From Coniferiporia sulphurascens (lineage: Eukaryota > Basidiomycota > Agaricomycetes > Hymenochaetales > Hymenochaetaceae), in the NCBI GenBank assembly GCA_002794785.1, contig NBBA01000012.1:1116001-1180000 (forward strand): a stretch of DNA of 64,000 nt, in the 5' to 3' direction. The notes under the pieces were generated by a model. It ran no database searches. It was not told where the DNA came from and saw nothing but the letters and a program-made list of their open reading frames with translations. Every line of letters begins with the position of its first letter. Within the stretch, counting starts at the first letter, position 1. Shown one piece after another: positions 35,405-44,808 of the stretch. A program made the position numbers and the translations under genes.

Positions 35405-37900
35405 TCACTCGACTTCAACGTTAATTATTTTGATGTCCTCGAATGGCTTGTCGGCCTTGTTCGCCCGCACATTTTCAATCGTGTGCACCACCTCGAGGCC
35501 GCGGTGTACCCGCCCGAAAATGGTATGCTTGTTGTCAAGCCACGGTGTCGCGGTCGTCGTAATAAAGAACTGCGACCCATTCGTGTTCGGGCCAGCATTC
35601 GCCATGCTCACGGTGTACGGCCTGGCGAGTCTTAGTCAGCCAATCATCCGAACAGGACAGAAGCGATAGTCTTCCTACCTATCGTGCCGCAATTCGCTCG
35701 TAAACTCGTCTTCAAACTCTCTTCCCCAAATCGAGTCGCCACCCGTCCCGTCGCCAAGCGGGTCACCCGTCTGGATCATGAACTTCGGAATAACACGGTG
35801 GAAGATGACGCCTTCGAAGTAGCCACTGCGCGCGTGGCCGACGAAATTCTCGACCGCGCGCGGTGCATGCTCTGGGAAGAGCCGCATGTGGATATCGCCC
35901 TCGCTCGTATGGATCGTTGCAGAGTGCGCGAGTGGCGAGGGTCCGCCGAGCTTCGCTGGTGCAACGGCGGCGATCGTCTGCTCGTCGCGTGTCGGCCGCT
36001 CGTTGAAGACGTCTCGGTCACCCTGATCTTTCATATCCCTGGAGAGTCGGATTTGGTCGATTTTAGTTCAATCGGACATAAGAAAGTGGATACGCACTCA
36101 GGCTCTGTCCTCGTGAACATGTAAAAGCGCTGCCGCTTGTAGCCTGTGCAAAAGAGGGTCGGGTCCCTGGTTTCCTTGCTTGCAAGGATAGGGTTCGCCG
36201 ACGCTGCCATTGCCTAAGGAGTGAGAGATGAGACATGATTTACTACGACCAGCCGTGTCAGACATACAACAGTCGTGAACCCCTTCTTTGCTGGGGCTCC
36301 CTGATACAAACTTAAGTTCATCCACCGCACGGTCTCGTCTTTCCCATGCAGCTGTACAACGCGATTCGTTACGATGTTAACAACTTTATTAAACGTGGTT
36401 AGCATTTTATTTTAAGTAGATAGATGTTTAGTGGCTAACCTTTGATTCCGAGCAAAGTAGGATAAATGACGAAATTCCCCGTCTCATCCCATACAGCGTT
36501 GATCCAACGGCCAGGTATCCGACCATCGGGGCCGGGAAGCTCCAGCTCTCGGTCCACTGCCAGTCGACGACCGAACTCCATGTCCTCCACGTGATATATC
36601 GCCGTCCCTGCCTGCTGCATATCCTGAATCGCACCCAGTGATTCGTCGTAGCGTCTAGTGAGTTTGCCAGTGAGGAAAGAGAATATGCGAATTTGACGGT
36701 CAGGAAGGGAGAATGTGACGAATGAGTTGGAGTCAGGCGATAACACGATGGAAGTAGGTGTGCTCTTCGCCTGAAAGTGAACAATGTCAGCTGTGGCTAT
36801 GGTTAATACGATACGGCGGACTTTTACTTTTTTGAATTCGAATAAATCGGTCTGGCTTTTGTATGACCACATCCGAGGAATGTCCTTGGGAGGCTCGAAC
36901 GGTTCAAAGGGCTGCCAGTACTCGACGAATCCGTTCTCGTCGGCTGACAGAACGGTGTCATATCTATCGTTGTACTTTTCGCAGTTTCTGGTCAATAGTT
37001 TTGCTTAAACGACTCTCAATTAGAGTAAAGAGGCTCACTGTCATAAGATGCACGGGCGCTCTGTGCACCTTGTCAACGATGAGAAGAGGTTTGTCGTCCC
37101 CTCGTCCGTCGTAAATGTGAATTATGCCAGTGTCATGCTCCGAACTGCGAAGTAAACATCAGTGACTTAACTTAAGAAACGATTTCTCCAACTTACATAG
37201 CAAGAAGGGCTTGAGCTTGACCCCTGCGATGCACCCAACAACACGCTTGAGGTACGAAGTTCAGTTTGATCATATTAATCATATCTGATTCCCTCTCTTT
37301 CAGCCAACAATCCACAGAACTTGCCATATCTCCATACACACCGAAATTCACGACGTCAAATACCTTCGCCGTCCCATCATCAGATACACTGGCGAACAAC
37401 GTCCCGTCCGCGCTGGCAGACACGCCGGTGACCTGCTGCAAATGCGCGCGGTAGTGCTTGACGAACTCGATGCCGAGCTCCTGCTTCTTCCACAGCTTCA
37501 GGTGCCCGTCCACGGACGTCGTCACGACGAAGTCAGTTCCACGCGTGACGGATACGAAGTTGATTACGTCGCGGTGCATGAAGGACTTGACGTAGCGGTC
37601 GGCGCTGGGCAGGTGCGAGAGGTAGAGCTTTTCGTGCGGCAGGACTATGTAGAACGAACGGTTCAGTTTACGATCGGTAAGAAGCATTTAGGGTGAAAGA
37701 CCTTTTCTCTTTTTTCGAACCACTTTCCCCTCCGCTTCGTCTACGGCCATAGGCATTGGACCAATGTCATCGTCGCTGTCATCCCCGGCATCGACAGCAG
37801 GCTGAGGGCCGTCGTCGGCACTCCCATTCGATGCACGTTCTTCTGCGTCCTCTCCCTCTCGGTCGCGCTTCCCAAGTACTTTAGCACCCGTATCAGACAT
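35405..37900 (-). CDS. PPWD1-like WD40 protein with cyclophilin peptidyl-prolyl isomerase domain
   Basis: Nuclear cyclophilin associated in other eukaryotes with the spliceosome. The start [16 protein letters not shown] at 37900 opens an acidic N-terminus ([14 protein letters not shown]). WD40 blades follow: [53 protein letters not shown], then [17 protein letters not shown] and [17 protein letters not shown]. The C-terminal cyclophilin domain has [72 protein letters not shown] and [14 protein letters not shown]. The catalytic Arg (FHRVI), the FxxT/FFITT-type pocket and the Trp of TPWLD are all present, so isomerase activity is expected. About seven introns. Length and order fit PPWD1 orthologues. 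Confidence 0.95.
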
Positions 37901-38526
37901 CTTTCAGCCTTACAACCTCCTGTGAGTCCAGGAGAAAGTAAAAGCGAAGACAATACTGTAGAGCCAGTTAAGACTCAAGGAGCGGCGCGAATAGAGGTCA
38001 AGGTCGAAACTCGAAACGGTGCGTGTTCGTCGATCATCTCAAAAAGGTAGCCACGCCGACATATTTCCGCAACTACCGGCGAGAGAATTTACATTTCCCC
38101 TTCTGAGTGCAGTCAACAAGGGAGCAACGTACTATTTGGGATCATAAGGTGTATTACTGCACACTCAATAGCAACCAACGGAAAGGGTGCAAAGTAGTTC
38201 TAGATTTATAGACACTGTAGACGGGCGCCATGCACGCCCCAGATAAGTTGCGTATCAGATATAACACCGTATATACATTTTTCGTGCCCTTTTACAACAA
38301 GCGTGTTCCATTGCGCAGTAGAACCTTGGAATTCGAGCAATTTCGCGCCGTATTGGAATTTGTTCGTAGGAAGTCCTACCCGACTCAATATTCTGTATAT
38401 AAATAATGTGCAAATACATGACTCCCCCCTATTAGCTCCAGAGATACGTGAAAACCAGATAAACCTAAAAAGAGCGAACCAAGGAGAAGAGGGACAGTGG
38501 ACACGAGAAATGAGTAAGTAAGCTCA
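37901..38526. other. Intergenic region
   Basis: No supported exon. It contains the promoter of the PPWD1-like gene on its left and the 3' flank of the small CaaX ORF on its right. A 72-codon plus-strand open frame at 38303-38521 has no family features. Confidence 0.45.
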
Positions 38527-38707
38527 TCACATTACGACGCACTCGGAGTCTTTATCTGCCTTCACGCTTTCCTGCAGCACTTTCAGGTTCTCTTGCTCGG
38601 TCTGGCTCAGGAGCTGTAAATGACACGATTGGTCAAAAAGGTTGAAGAGTACGAGTAAGGACGAACAGGAGGCGTGAACGTACCCCTTTGCGCTGGCGCT
38701 CCTCCAT
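38527..38707 (-). CDS. Very small ORF ending in a CaaX prenylation box
   Basis: Two exons, 38707-38684 and 38613-38527, join in frame over a GT..AG intron and give 36 residues from MEERQRKG to a C-terminal CVVM. CVVM is a good farnesylation box. The body is polar and helix-prone (LLSQTEQENLKVLQESVKA). Upstream in the same frame, RAVAERKSQLHG continues the coiled-coil-like pattern for 13 residues until a stop codon, so the true start may lie in an unrecognised upstream exon. It sits only 180 bp downstream of the AN1 gene on the same strand and could even be an alternative 3' exon of it. It lacks the aromatic residues usual near the end of basidiomycete pheromone precursors. Reality as a gene is uncertain. 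Confidence 0.35.
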
Positions 38708-38886
38708 CCCGTGTAGCTGGGACTTCCGTTCCGCCACAGCTCGACTTTATAAATACAATTCGTGGTGGGATAGATGATATCATCGAAACGGGAGGTGGAA
38801 TACAATTAATCAGACATAGGGTACAGAGTCCGTGTTAATAAGTCAAAATGCAAGTGTGACGACAGAAGTCAATAAAAAAGAATTCG

Positions 38887-39964
38887 TCAAGCAGTTCCAA
38901 AGAGCGAACGAGGAACGAATGACCGCGAGCCGGTTGCAGATTGTTGATTCGGTGCACAGCGCGAGGATGTAGGTGATGTCGGTGCGGATTGATTATTATT
39001 GACGGCATCGCCGGACACAGACGGTGGGACAGCGGCATGTAAAGAAAGGGGAGTAGACAGTTCGGGACTGGTGTGTTTTGAGAACTCCTTGGCGTGAGCT
39101 GGGTATGGGGAAACGCACCGGTCTTTGGACGAGAAGGCTGCCTTCACTTTGCTCCCTCCTGAAGATATGGCAGCCGCTACCGACCCTGACGGTGCATTCG
39201 TCGAAGCATCAGAGGGTGCGGGTAAAGCTGGTGTGCGCTTCGGAGCCGGCCTCGGCAAAGGCCGACTATTTGAGCTCGCCGCAACCGAACGTTTGAAGGC
39301 TGCCAAAGCGGCAGCCTTTTTCGCATTTGCTTGCGACATTAAAGTGGGCTGACTAGACTGCTTCGATGCGGCCGATGGGCATGAATGTACGTCTGGGTAC
39401 CGATGCGTGGCACAGAACTTCTTGTGGCATTTCTGCGTACGTAAAGTGTAAACAACCTCGAAACCAAGCAACACATCAATTTTATGTGACTTACCTCGCA
39501 GTCAATGGGCTGCCACAGCAGCTTACCGCAGCGGATTTGTGAGCATACGGGAGCGGAGGTCTTCCCAACGGCTGTTCCCGTCACGACCACGCATTCGCTG
39601 TTGATGTGTCGCTCCATACGCACATTCGGGTCCTCACCAGGAGGAATAGCTATAAGTGATGAGCATACCGGGCCTAAAATCACTGGTTAGGATAAGGGCG
39701 GGAAACGAAGCAGAAATCCTCACATGCGTGCGCCCTTCTATCTGCCGCACTCGGATCCCACTTTGCGCAATCGTGGCTTTCTGGACGCTGGTGATCCGTA
39801 CAGAAGAAGTCGCTACAGTGGTTGCACTTGGTAGGGAGAAAGTCGACGAGACCGCACGAACGTGCAGCACACTGCTTGCCGACGCTCATGATATCCTGGG
39901 CAGCGGCATCACGCTCCTGCGGGACGGCAAAGGCAGCGCGCGACTCTTCTGGGGTGAAAGACAT
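38887..39964 (-). CDS. AN1-type zinc-finger protein (ZFAND2/Cuz1-like)
   Basis: The start MSFTPEESRAAFAVPQERD at 39964 is followed by a first AN1 finger (SVGKQCAARSCGLVDFLPTK, CNHCSDFFCTDH, ESHDCAKW). A second finger is built across introns (APVCSQIRCGKLLWQPIDCE, CHKKFCATHRYPDVHSC). The Cys/His spacing fits two zinc sites per AN1 finger. The C-terminal half is Ser/Ala/Pro-rich and probably disordered, with one Lys/Ala-rich helix (NAKKAAALAAFKRSVAASS). Related proteins (ZFAND2A/B, yeast Cuz1) bind Cdc48/p97 or the proteasome during proteotoxic stress; the same role is inferred here. No ubiquitin-interaction motif is obvious. Three introns. Divergent from the phosphatase gene at 40318. Confidence 0.9.
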
Positions 39965-40317
39965 CGTATGTGAGCGGTCGGTGATGGTGGATGGTGTTTA
40001 AGCCAGCGAAAAGAAGTGAGGTGGTATAAAAGGAGGGGGACGCGTCAGCGACGCAGCACCTCACTGCTCTACTATGCAAGTACAGGACCCGAGTGCGCTC
40101 GAAGCTTCGGGTGAGAGAGGTGACAAAAGTCACGTGTCACGTCTGTGATGCTGACGCGTCCACGCGGCTGACTAAGCTCCGGAAGTCCGAGGAGCACGCG
40201 CTGACCGCGACAGCCGATTGGAACGCTCGCGACACACCGCCATAGTGACTCATGGAATCCTAATACTCGTCTCTCACAAGAACCTCACCCATATCGTAGC
40301 TGGAAAAGAAAATCGCA
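39965..40317. promoter_or_regulatory. Divergent region between AN1 and phosphatase genes
   Basis: 353 bp between start codons. A plus-strand TATAAAAG lies at about 40,025-40,032, nearly 290 bp before the phosphatase ATG, so its assignment is unclear. Two GTCAC-type inverted words (TCACGTG) lie near 40,130. Confidence 0.4.
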
Positions 40318-41603
40318 ATGACAAAAATCACGGTCACCTTCGTGCGTACAGCCCTTTTATGCACCATGTTTCTTTAGCTGAAATTATAATATTAAATAAA
40401 AAGGTCAGGCATGGGGAGTCCATGGATAACTTGGTGTGTTTAGTCCGGACGTTCACGGCGGAACTGGTCGCTGAATATTAACAGAGGACCGTCTGGGCTG
40501 GCTGGGCCGATGCCCCATTGTCGAACCATGGTACGCATATATACAATAGTACTAGTGTTATAAAGTAGTAACAGATTCTTACGGGTCTGTTCAGGAATGA
40601 ATGCACGAAATAATTCACCCTTTATAACCGGACTGCATTAATAGTATTTTACAGCAAGCAGGAGCCGCTGGCGCGTATTTTGCCTCCACCAACACGCGCT
40701 TCACCGCGATTTATGCATCCCCGCTCAAGCGTGCATACTCGACCGCGCAAGCCATCCTGTCCGCACAAGCAGAGCCCAAGCCATCCTTCACCGTCTCTCC
40801 CGACGTCCGCGAGCAGCACTTTGGCATAGCCGAGGGCAACCCGTGGAGCATGCGATCCGACCCTGGTCTCTCGCGCGAGGAACTCTACGCGCGCGGCGTG
40901 TATCCCGTAATCTACGACCGCGACGAGAAGTTCCCCGATGGCGAGAGCCTTTCGGACCTTCAGGCGCGAGCTGAGCGCGCGGTGGAGGATATTGTGATGC
41001 CCCATGTGTGGAGTGCGGCACGCAGCGGGGAGAGTGCGCATGTCGCGGTCGTAAGTCACGGGTTGTGCATCAGCGAGCTGATCGCTGCTCTGGTGAGGAA
41101 GGACCGCAACGCGCAGGCTGCGGCCAAGGGCAAGAGATGGACGGGCCTGATGAACACGGCTTGGACTCGCCTGACAATCGGCGTCGCCGTGCGTGTGGAC
41201 TTACTGGAAGTCTGTTGCTGATCATTCATTGGCAGATTGGTGTCCGGTGAATTGCTTGCAGGGCCTCAGCGAAGGTCAGACTGTCGACATAGACGCCGCT
41301 AGTCCTCCGCTGAAAGTGGAGGTTACACACGTTAACCAGCACGATCACCTCGAGAGTGTCGTAAGCCTAATTCCGTGATCCTGCAAATCTGTTGTGTTGT
41401 TAAGCGTTTTGCCCTAGAAACGCCAACACGGCGGTATCGGAAGCGCTGCGCATGATCCTGCACAGAAAGACATTCGTGCATTTTTTGGTGGGGGTGTGGT
41501 CAGCTCAAGTCAGGGCAGCGTTCCGAGCGCAGAGCTCGAGGAGGGTCGTGCCGCGAGTAATGTGTACGATGAGGTCGAATCTCTCGTGGACGGTAAGCAG
41601 TAG
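40318..41603 (+). CDS. Histidine-phosphatase (phosphoglycerate mutase family) protein with PIP-box-like tail
   Basis: Phosphatase or mutase of the branch-1 histidine phosphatase superfamily. The ATG at 40318 gives MTKITVTF (24-bp exon), then a 30-bp exon VRHGESMDNL with the catalytic RHG, then RTVWAGWADAPLSNH. A long exon follows with YASPLKRAYSTAQAIL, QHFGIAEGNPW, KFPDGESLSDLQARAERAVEDI and the second catalytic His in VAVVSHGLCISEL. The exact acceptor before AGAAGAYFAS is not certain. The nearest types are TIGAR or fructose-2,6-bisphosphatase-like fungal proteins; glycolytic mutases differ in the RHGES context. The C-terminal extension begins KRQHGGIGSAAHDPA and contains QKDIRAFF, an exact PCNA-binding (PIP) consensus. 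Stop at 41601-41603. Confidence 0.88.
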
Positions 41604-42031
41604 AACCAATTAGACATTTTTGGTGAACGCTCGGAACTCCGCATGAACATAATCAGCTTTATATTTTCTTTTCGATGTCACGCACGTGGACTTGTGGACG
41701 AATCACTTGCATTGTTCGCTGCAACCGACATCTCCCGAAAATGATAGAAAACCCTCAGAAATTGCTACTCAAATTTAGCCTGGTCAAATCCATAAGGTAC
41801 AACATCTTTGAAAAATTAGAGCTTCCCGGCCTTATAATTAGCACTCTTCTCTAGCATGAGACAAGAGTGTACGAAAAATAACGGAATTTTCGGCGATTAT
41901 CGGTAATTCTGCACGTTCGCCGGTTGCCGTTTGAGGTACAAACAAGCGAAAACTCCCCAAAATCCGCCGCCGCAAATGACGAGCTGGCTCACTCCTCTCT
42001 CGTTTCCCCACCACCTACCACCCTCGTCGAT
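41604..42031. other. Intergenic region upstream of the porin gene
   Basis: No supported exon. It holds the phosphatase 3' flank and the porin promoter. No clear TATA box. Confidence 0.45.
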
Positions 42032-43184
42032 ATGTCTCTCCCCCAGCCTGTACCGCCGTCCTGGAAGGTCTGTTTGTACCTTAATCTGTTTTCGCTGCTG
42101 CTTCTGTAGTCGCTGCTAAGGCATATGTTGTGCTGGTGCTGATGCGCTGTCCAATAGGACCTTGGCAAGTCCTCCGGTGACCTGCTGGTCAGGGACTACC
42201 CCATCGGCTCGACCGCTCTTGAGGTCAAGACCACCACGCCGTCGGGCGTCGCCTTCAAGGTCTCCGGCTCGTCGAATCCCGCGGGCGCTGTCAACGCGAC
42301 TGGAGAGACGAAATACGCAGACCGCAAAAACGGCCTGACGCTCACGCAGTCATGGACGTCGAGCAATGCGCTCACGACACTCGTTGAGCTTGACAACAAC
42401 GTCGTCAGCGGGCTCAAGGTCGACCTCAACGCGACCCTTGCCCCCGGCTATGATCTTGGTGCCGAGAAGCAAAAGCCTACCACCAAGACAGCCATTCTTA
42501 ACGCCGCGTACAAGACCCCTGGCCTCCACACCCGTGCGAGCCTCAACCTGTTCAAGGTCAGTTTGGCTCGACTTTTTTCTTTTTTGCAACAGGCGCGAAG
42601 TGCGCCTTTTTTGAGTAATATGACGTTGACTCGCGGTGTTTTACGTAATCGTATTGTAATGTGCAGGGCCCGACGTTTACTGCGGACGCTGTTCTCGGCC
42701 GCGACGGTTTCCTTCTTGGCGCGGAGGCCCAGTACAACGTCAGCCTCGGCCAGGTCACCGGCTACTCGACTGGTGTCGGCTTCAGCGCGCCGGAATATGC
42801 CGTTGCGGTTCTCGCGACGAACAAGCTTCAGCAGTTCACCGCGAGCTACTACCACCGCGTGAGCCGTGACGTCGAGGCTGGCGGACGCGCTATCTACAAC
42901 GTCGCTAAGCCCCAGGATGGCGTGGCCCTTGAGGTTGGCACAAAAACGTAAGTACAAATGCGTGTGTGTTTCTTTTTATCGCGGTGCTGAGCCGCGCGTG
43001 CAGCTACTTCGACCAAGCCGCCTTCGTCAAGGCGAAGATCAACAACACCGGTGTGCTCTCGCTCGGCTACACCCAGGCGCTTCGCCCGGGCGTCAAGGCG
43101 TCTTTCGGACTCGCACTGGACACCACGAAGCTCAACGGTGCGAACGCGCACAAGGTGGGCGCGTCCTTCACCTTTGAGGGGTGA
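42032..43184 (+). CDS. POR1: Mitochondrial outer-membrane porin (VDAC)
   Basis: Voltage-dependent anion channel for metabolite passage across the mitochondrial outer membrane. Exons 42032-42067, 42158-42556, 42667-42947 and 43004-43184 give 298 residues, close to the family length. The N-terminal segment MSLPQPVPPSWKDLGKSSGDLL is the pore helix, followed by DYPIGSTALEVKTTTPSG in the first strands. Alternating polar/hydrophobic strands continue (GLTLTQSWTSSNALTTLVEL, GLHTRASLNLFKGPTFTADA). The GLK-like signature is seen as NVVSGLKVDLNATL. The last strand ends NAHKVGASFTFEG, as in the beta-signal of outer-membrane barrels. No presequence, as expected. Confidence 0.97.
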
Positions 43185-43728
43185 TTATCTTGAGGGGTGT
43201 GTCGGGATTGTAGAGGCTGCTAGATGCCGGAACTGTAATAGCTGTTGTTGCCCGCGTTCTTTGCTGCTTATCCTATCCTGCCGTATGCTTCACGGCGAAA
43301 ATGAGGTTGAGGCGTGATCGCTTGACTTCGACTCTGAGTGCGGATTTCTATTGGCAATTACAAAGTGGTACTAGTGTGGTATATGCTTCTGACGATCGTA
43401 ACGCGATTGCGACTGAGTTTGCGAATTCGTGTATACACGTGTGTATGCTTGGAAGGAAGCAAAGGGGGATGAAATGCTCATTTCGGGTTCTACACTGGCT
43501 GATTTAATCTGACCCAACAACCGCCCACTTCATACACGGAGATTTGATTTGCAATTTGAGAAAGTATCGTAACAACAGTGAGAAGAGAGCTAAAAGAGTT
43601 ATACGAGTGTGTATGGCAAACGCGGTGCGATGGAGCTTGGACGGTAGAAATAAGATGGAAGAGATGGGATGTTGCGTTAATGACCATGTCGGCGGTCCGT
43701 ATGCAGCGGCGCGCCCGCGTTAGTGTGC
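43185..43728. other. Convergent intergenic region
   Basis: Between the 3' ends of the porin and cofilin genes. No supported exon. Both untranslated 3' ends should fall here. Confidence 0.5.
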
Positions 43729-44544
43729 TCAGCGTAGTCTGTCGCACTTCTCGAGTACTGGGTAATGGAGACGTGAGATGTGAGTCCGAAGTAGGGAAAC
43801 GGCTTAATAAAATAGAACATGCGGAGTGCAGAGTAGGGGGCAAAAATCGGATAGTAATCCGAGCGAAAGGGGCATAGTTGGACTTGGAACGTAGGGGAGC
43901 CACGCACCATTTTCGTAAGATACTTCGTCAAAATCGGTGGCCTGTACGTCGACCTGGACACCGACGAGGCCGCGGCGCAGCGCGTCCTTTGAGGACGAGT
44001 ACACCATCTTCTGCTTGATACGCGAAGAATCGGGCGCCCTACACAAAAGCGGGCAGCACATATTAATATATTTGCGTGTGGACTCTTAGCTCCCTTTGTG
44101 ATCCACTCACCAGTTGACAAAGACAATGCGGTTGCGCTTGCCGGAGCCGTCGTTCTTCTCGAACTCAAAGTCAAAGACTCCATAGCGCGGCTCGTCCGCC
44201 GGGAGGTGAGACACGAACTCCCCAAAGGCATCCTCGTTGCTCTTGGAGTGGTCCGAGCTGGCTGCGTGGGACACGACGATCTCCTCGTTGTTCGGCGTGA
44301 CAGAGTACACGATGTACTTGTGGGTGCGGCTTAGCTTGAGGCTGTTGAACACCTTCACGCAGTCTTCGCTTGCTTGCACACCGGAGGCCTGCGTGCATAC
44401 AGGGGGTGTTGGAGGGTGGAGGGCAGAGGGCGCATCGTAATCGGTAGGGGCGATAGCGCATACAGCGAGCGCAATGGCAAGTTGCGTGTGTTAAGCACAG
44501 GATGAGTGCGACGCGGTTTGGACGATAGAGATAGCACGTACCAT
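43729..44544 (-). CDS. COF1: Cofilin (actin-severing ADF/cofilin)
   Basis: Severs and depolymerises actin filaments in the cytoplasm. The ATG codon at 44544-44542 is an exon by itself, followed by a 153-bp intron; exon 2 starts at 44388 with [14 protein letters not shown]. Further marks are [53 protein letters not shown] and the actin-binding [14 protein letters not shown]. The third exon ends EVSYEN, and after a long intron (about 180 bp) a last exon reads VLEKCDRLR and stop. Length, about 138 residues, fits the family. The N-terminal Ser (MAS) is the usual phosphorylation position. It lies 265 bp downstream of alpha-actinin on the same strand. Confidence 0.95.
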
Positions 44545-44808
44545 GGTTACGAGTTGGTGGGGATGAACTGTAGTACGAGAGCCGCGATGGACAAGAGGGT
44601 GTGGTCAAGGTGTTCGTGCGATCGCGGTTCGACTTGAATACCTAGGACAACCCCGGCGATTGCCGCAGGCGCCTTTCTGCACAGCAGAATCCTGCATGCG
44701 GAAGCGTCATCGATAACCCAATATACAATATTTACGTCTCGCAACATAACGCATACACTCTATACCTTATAAATACACAAAGAAACCAGGGTCATACATC
44801 GGGAGAAT

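Noticed and set aside
38527..38707. CaaX mini-ORF as a mating pheromone precursor
   Set aside because: It lacks the aromatic, hydrophobic mature peptide and the usual processing site; an ABC exporter 11 kb away is not enough support.
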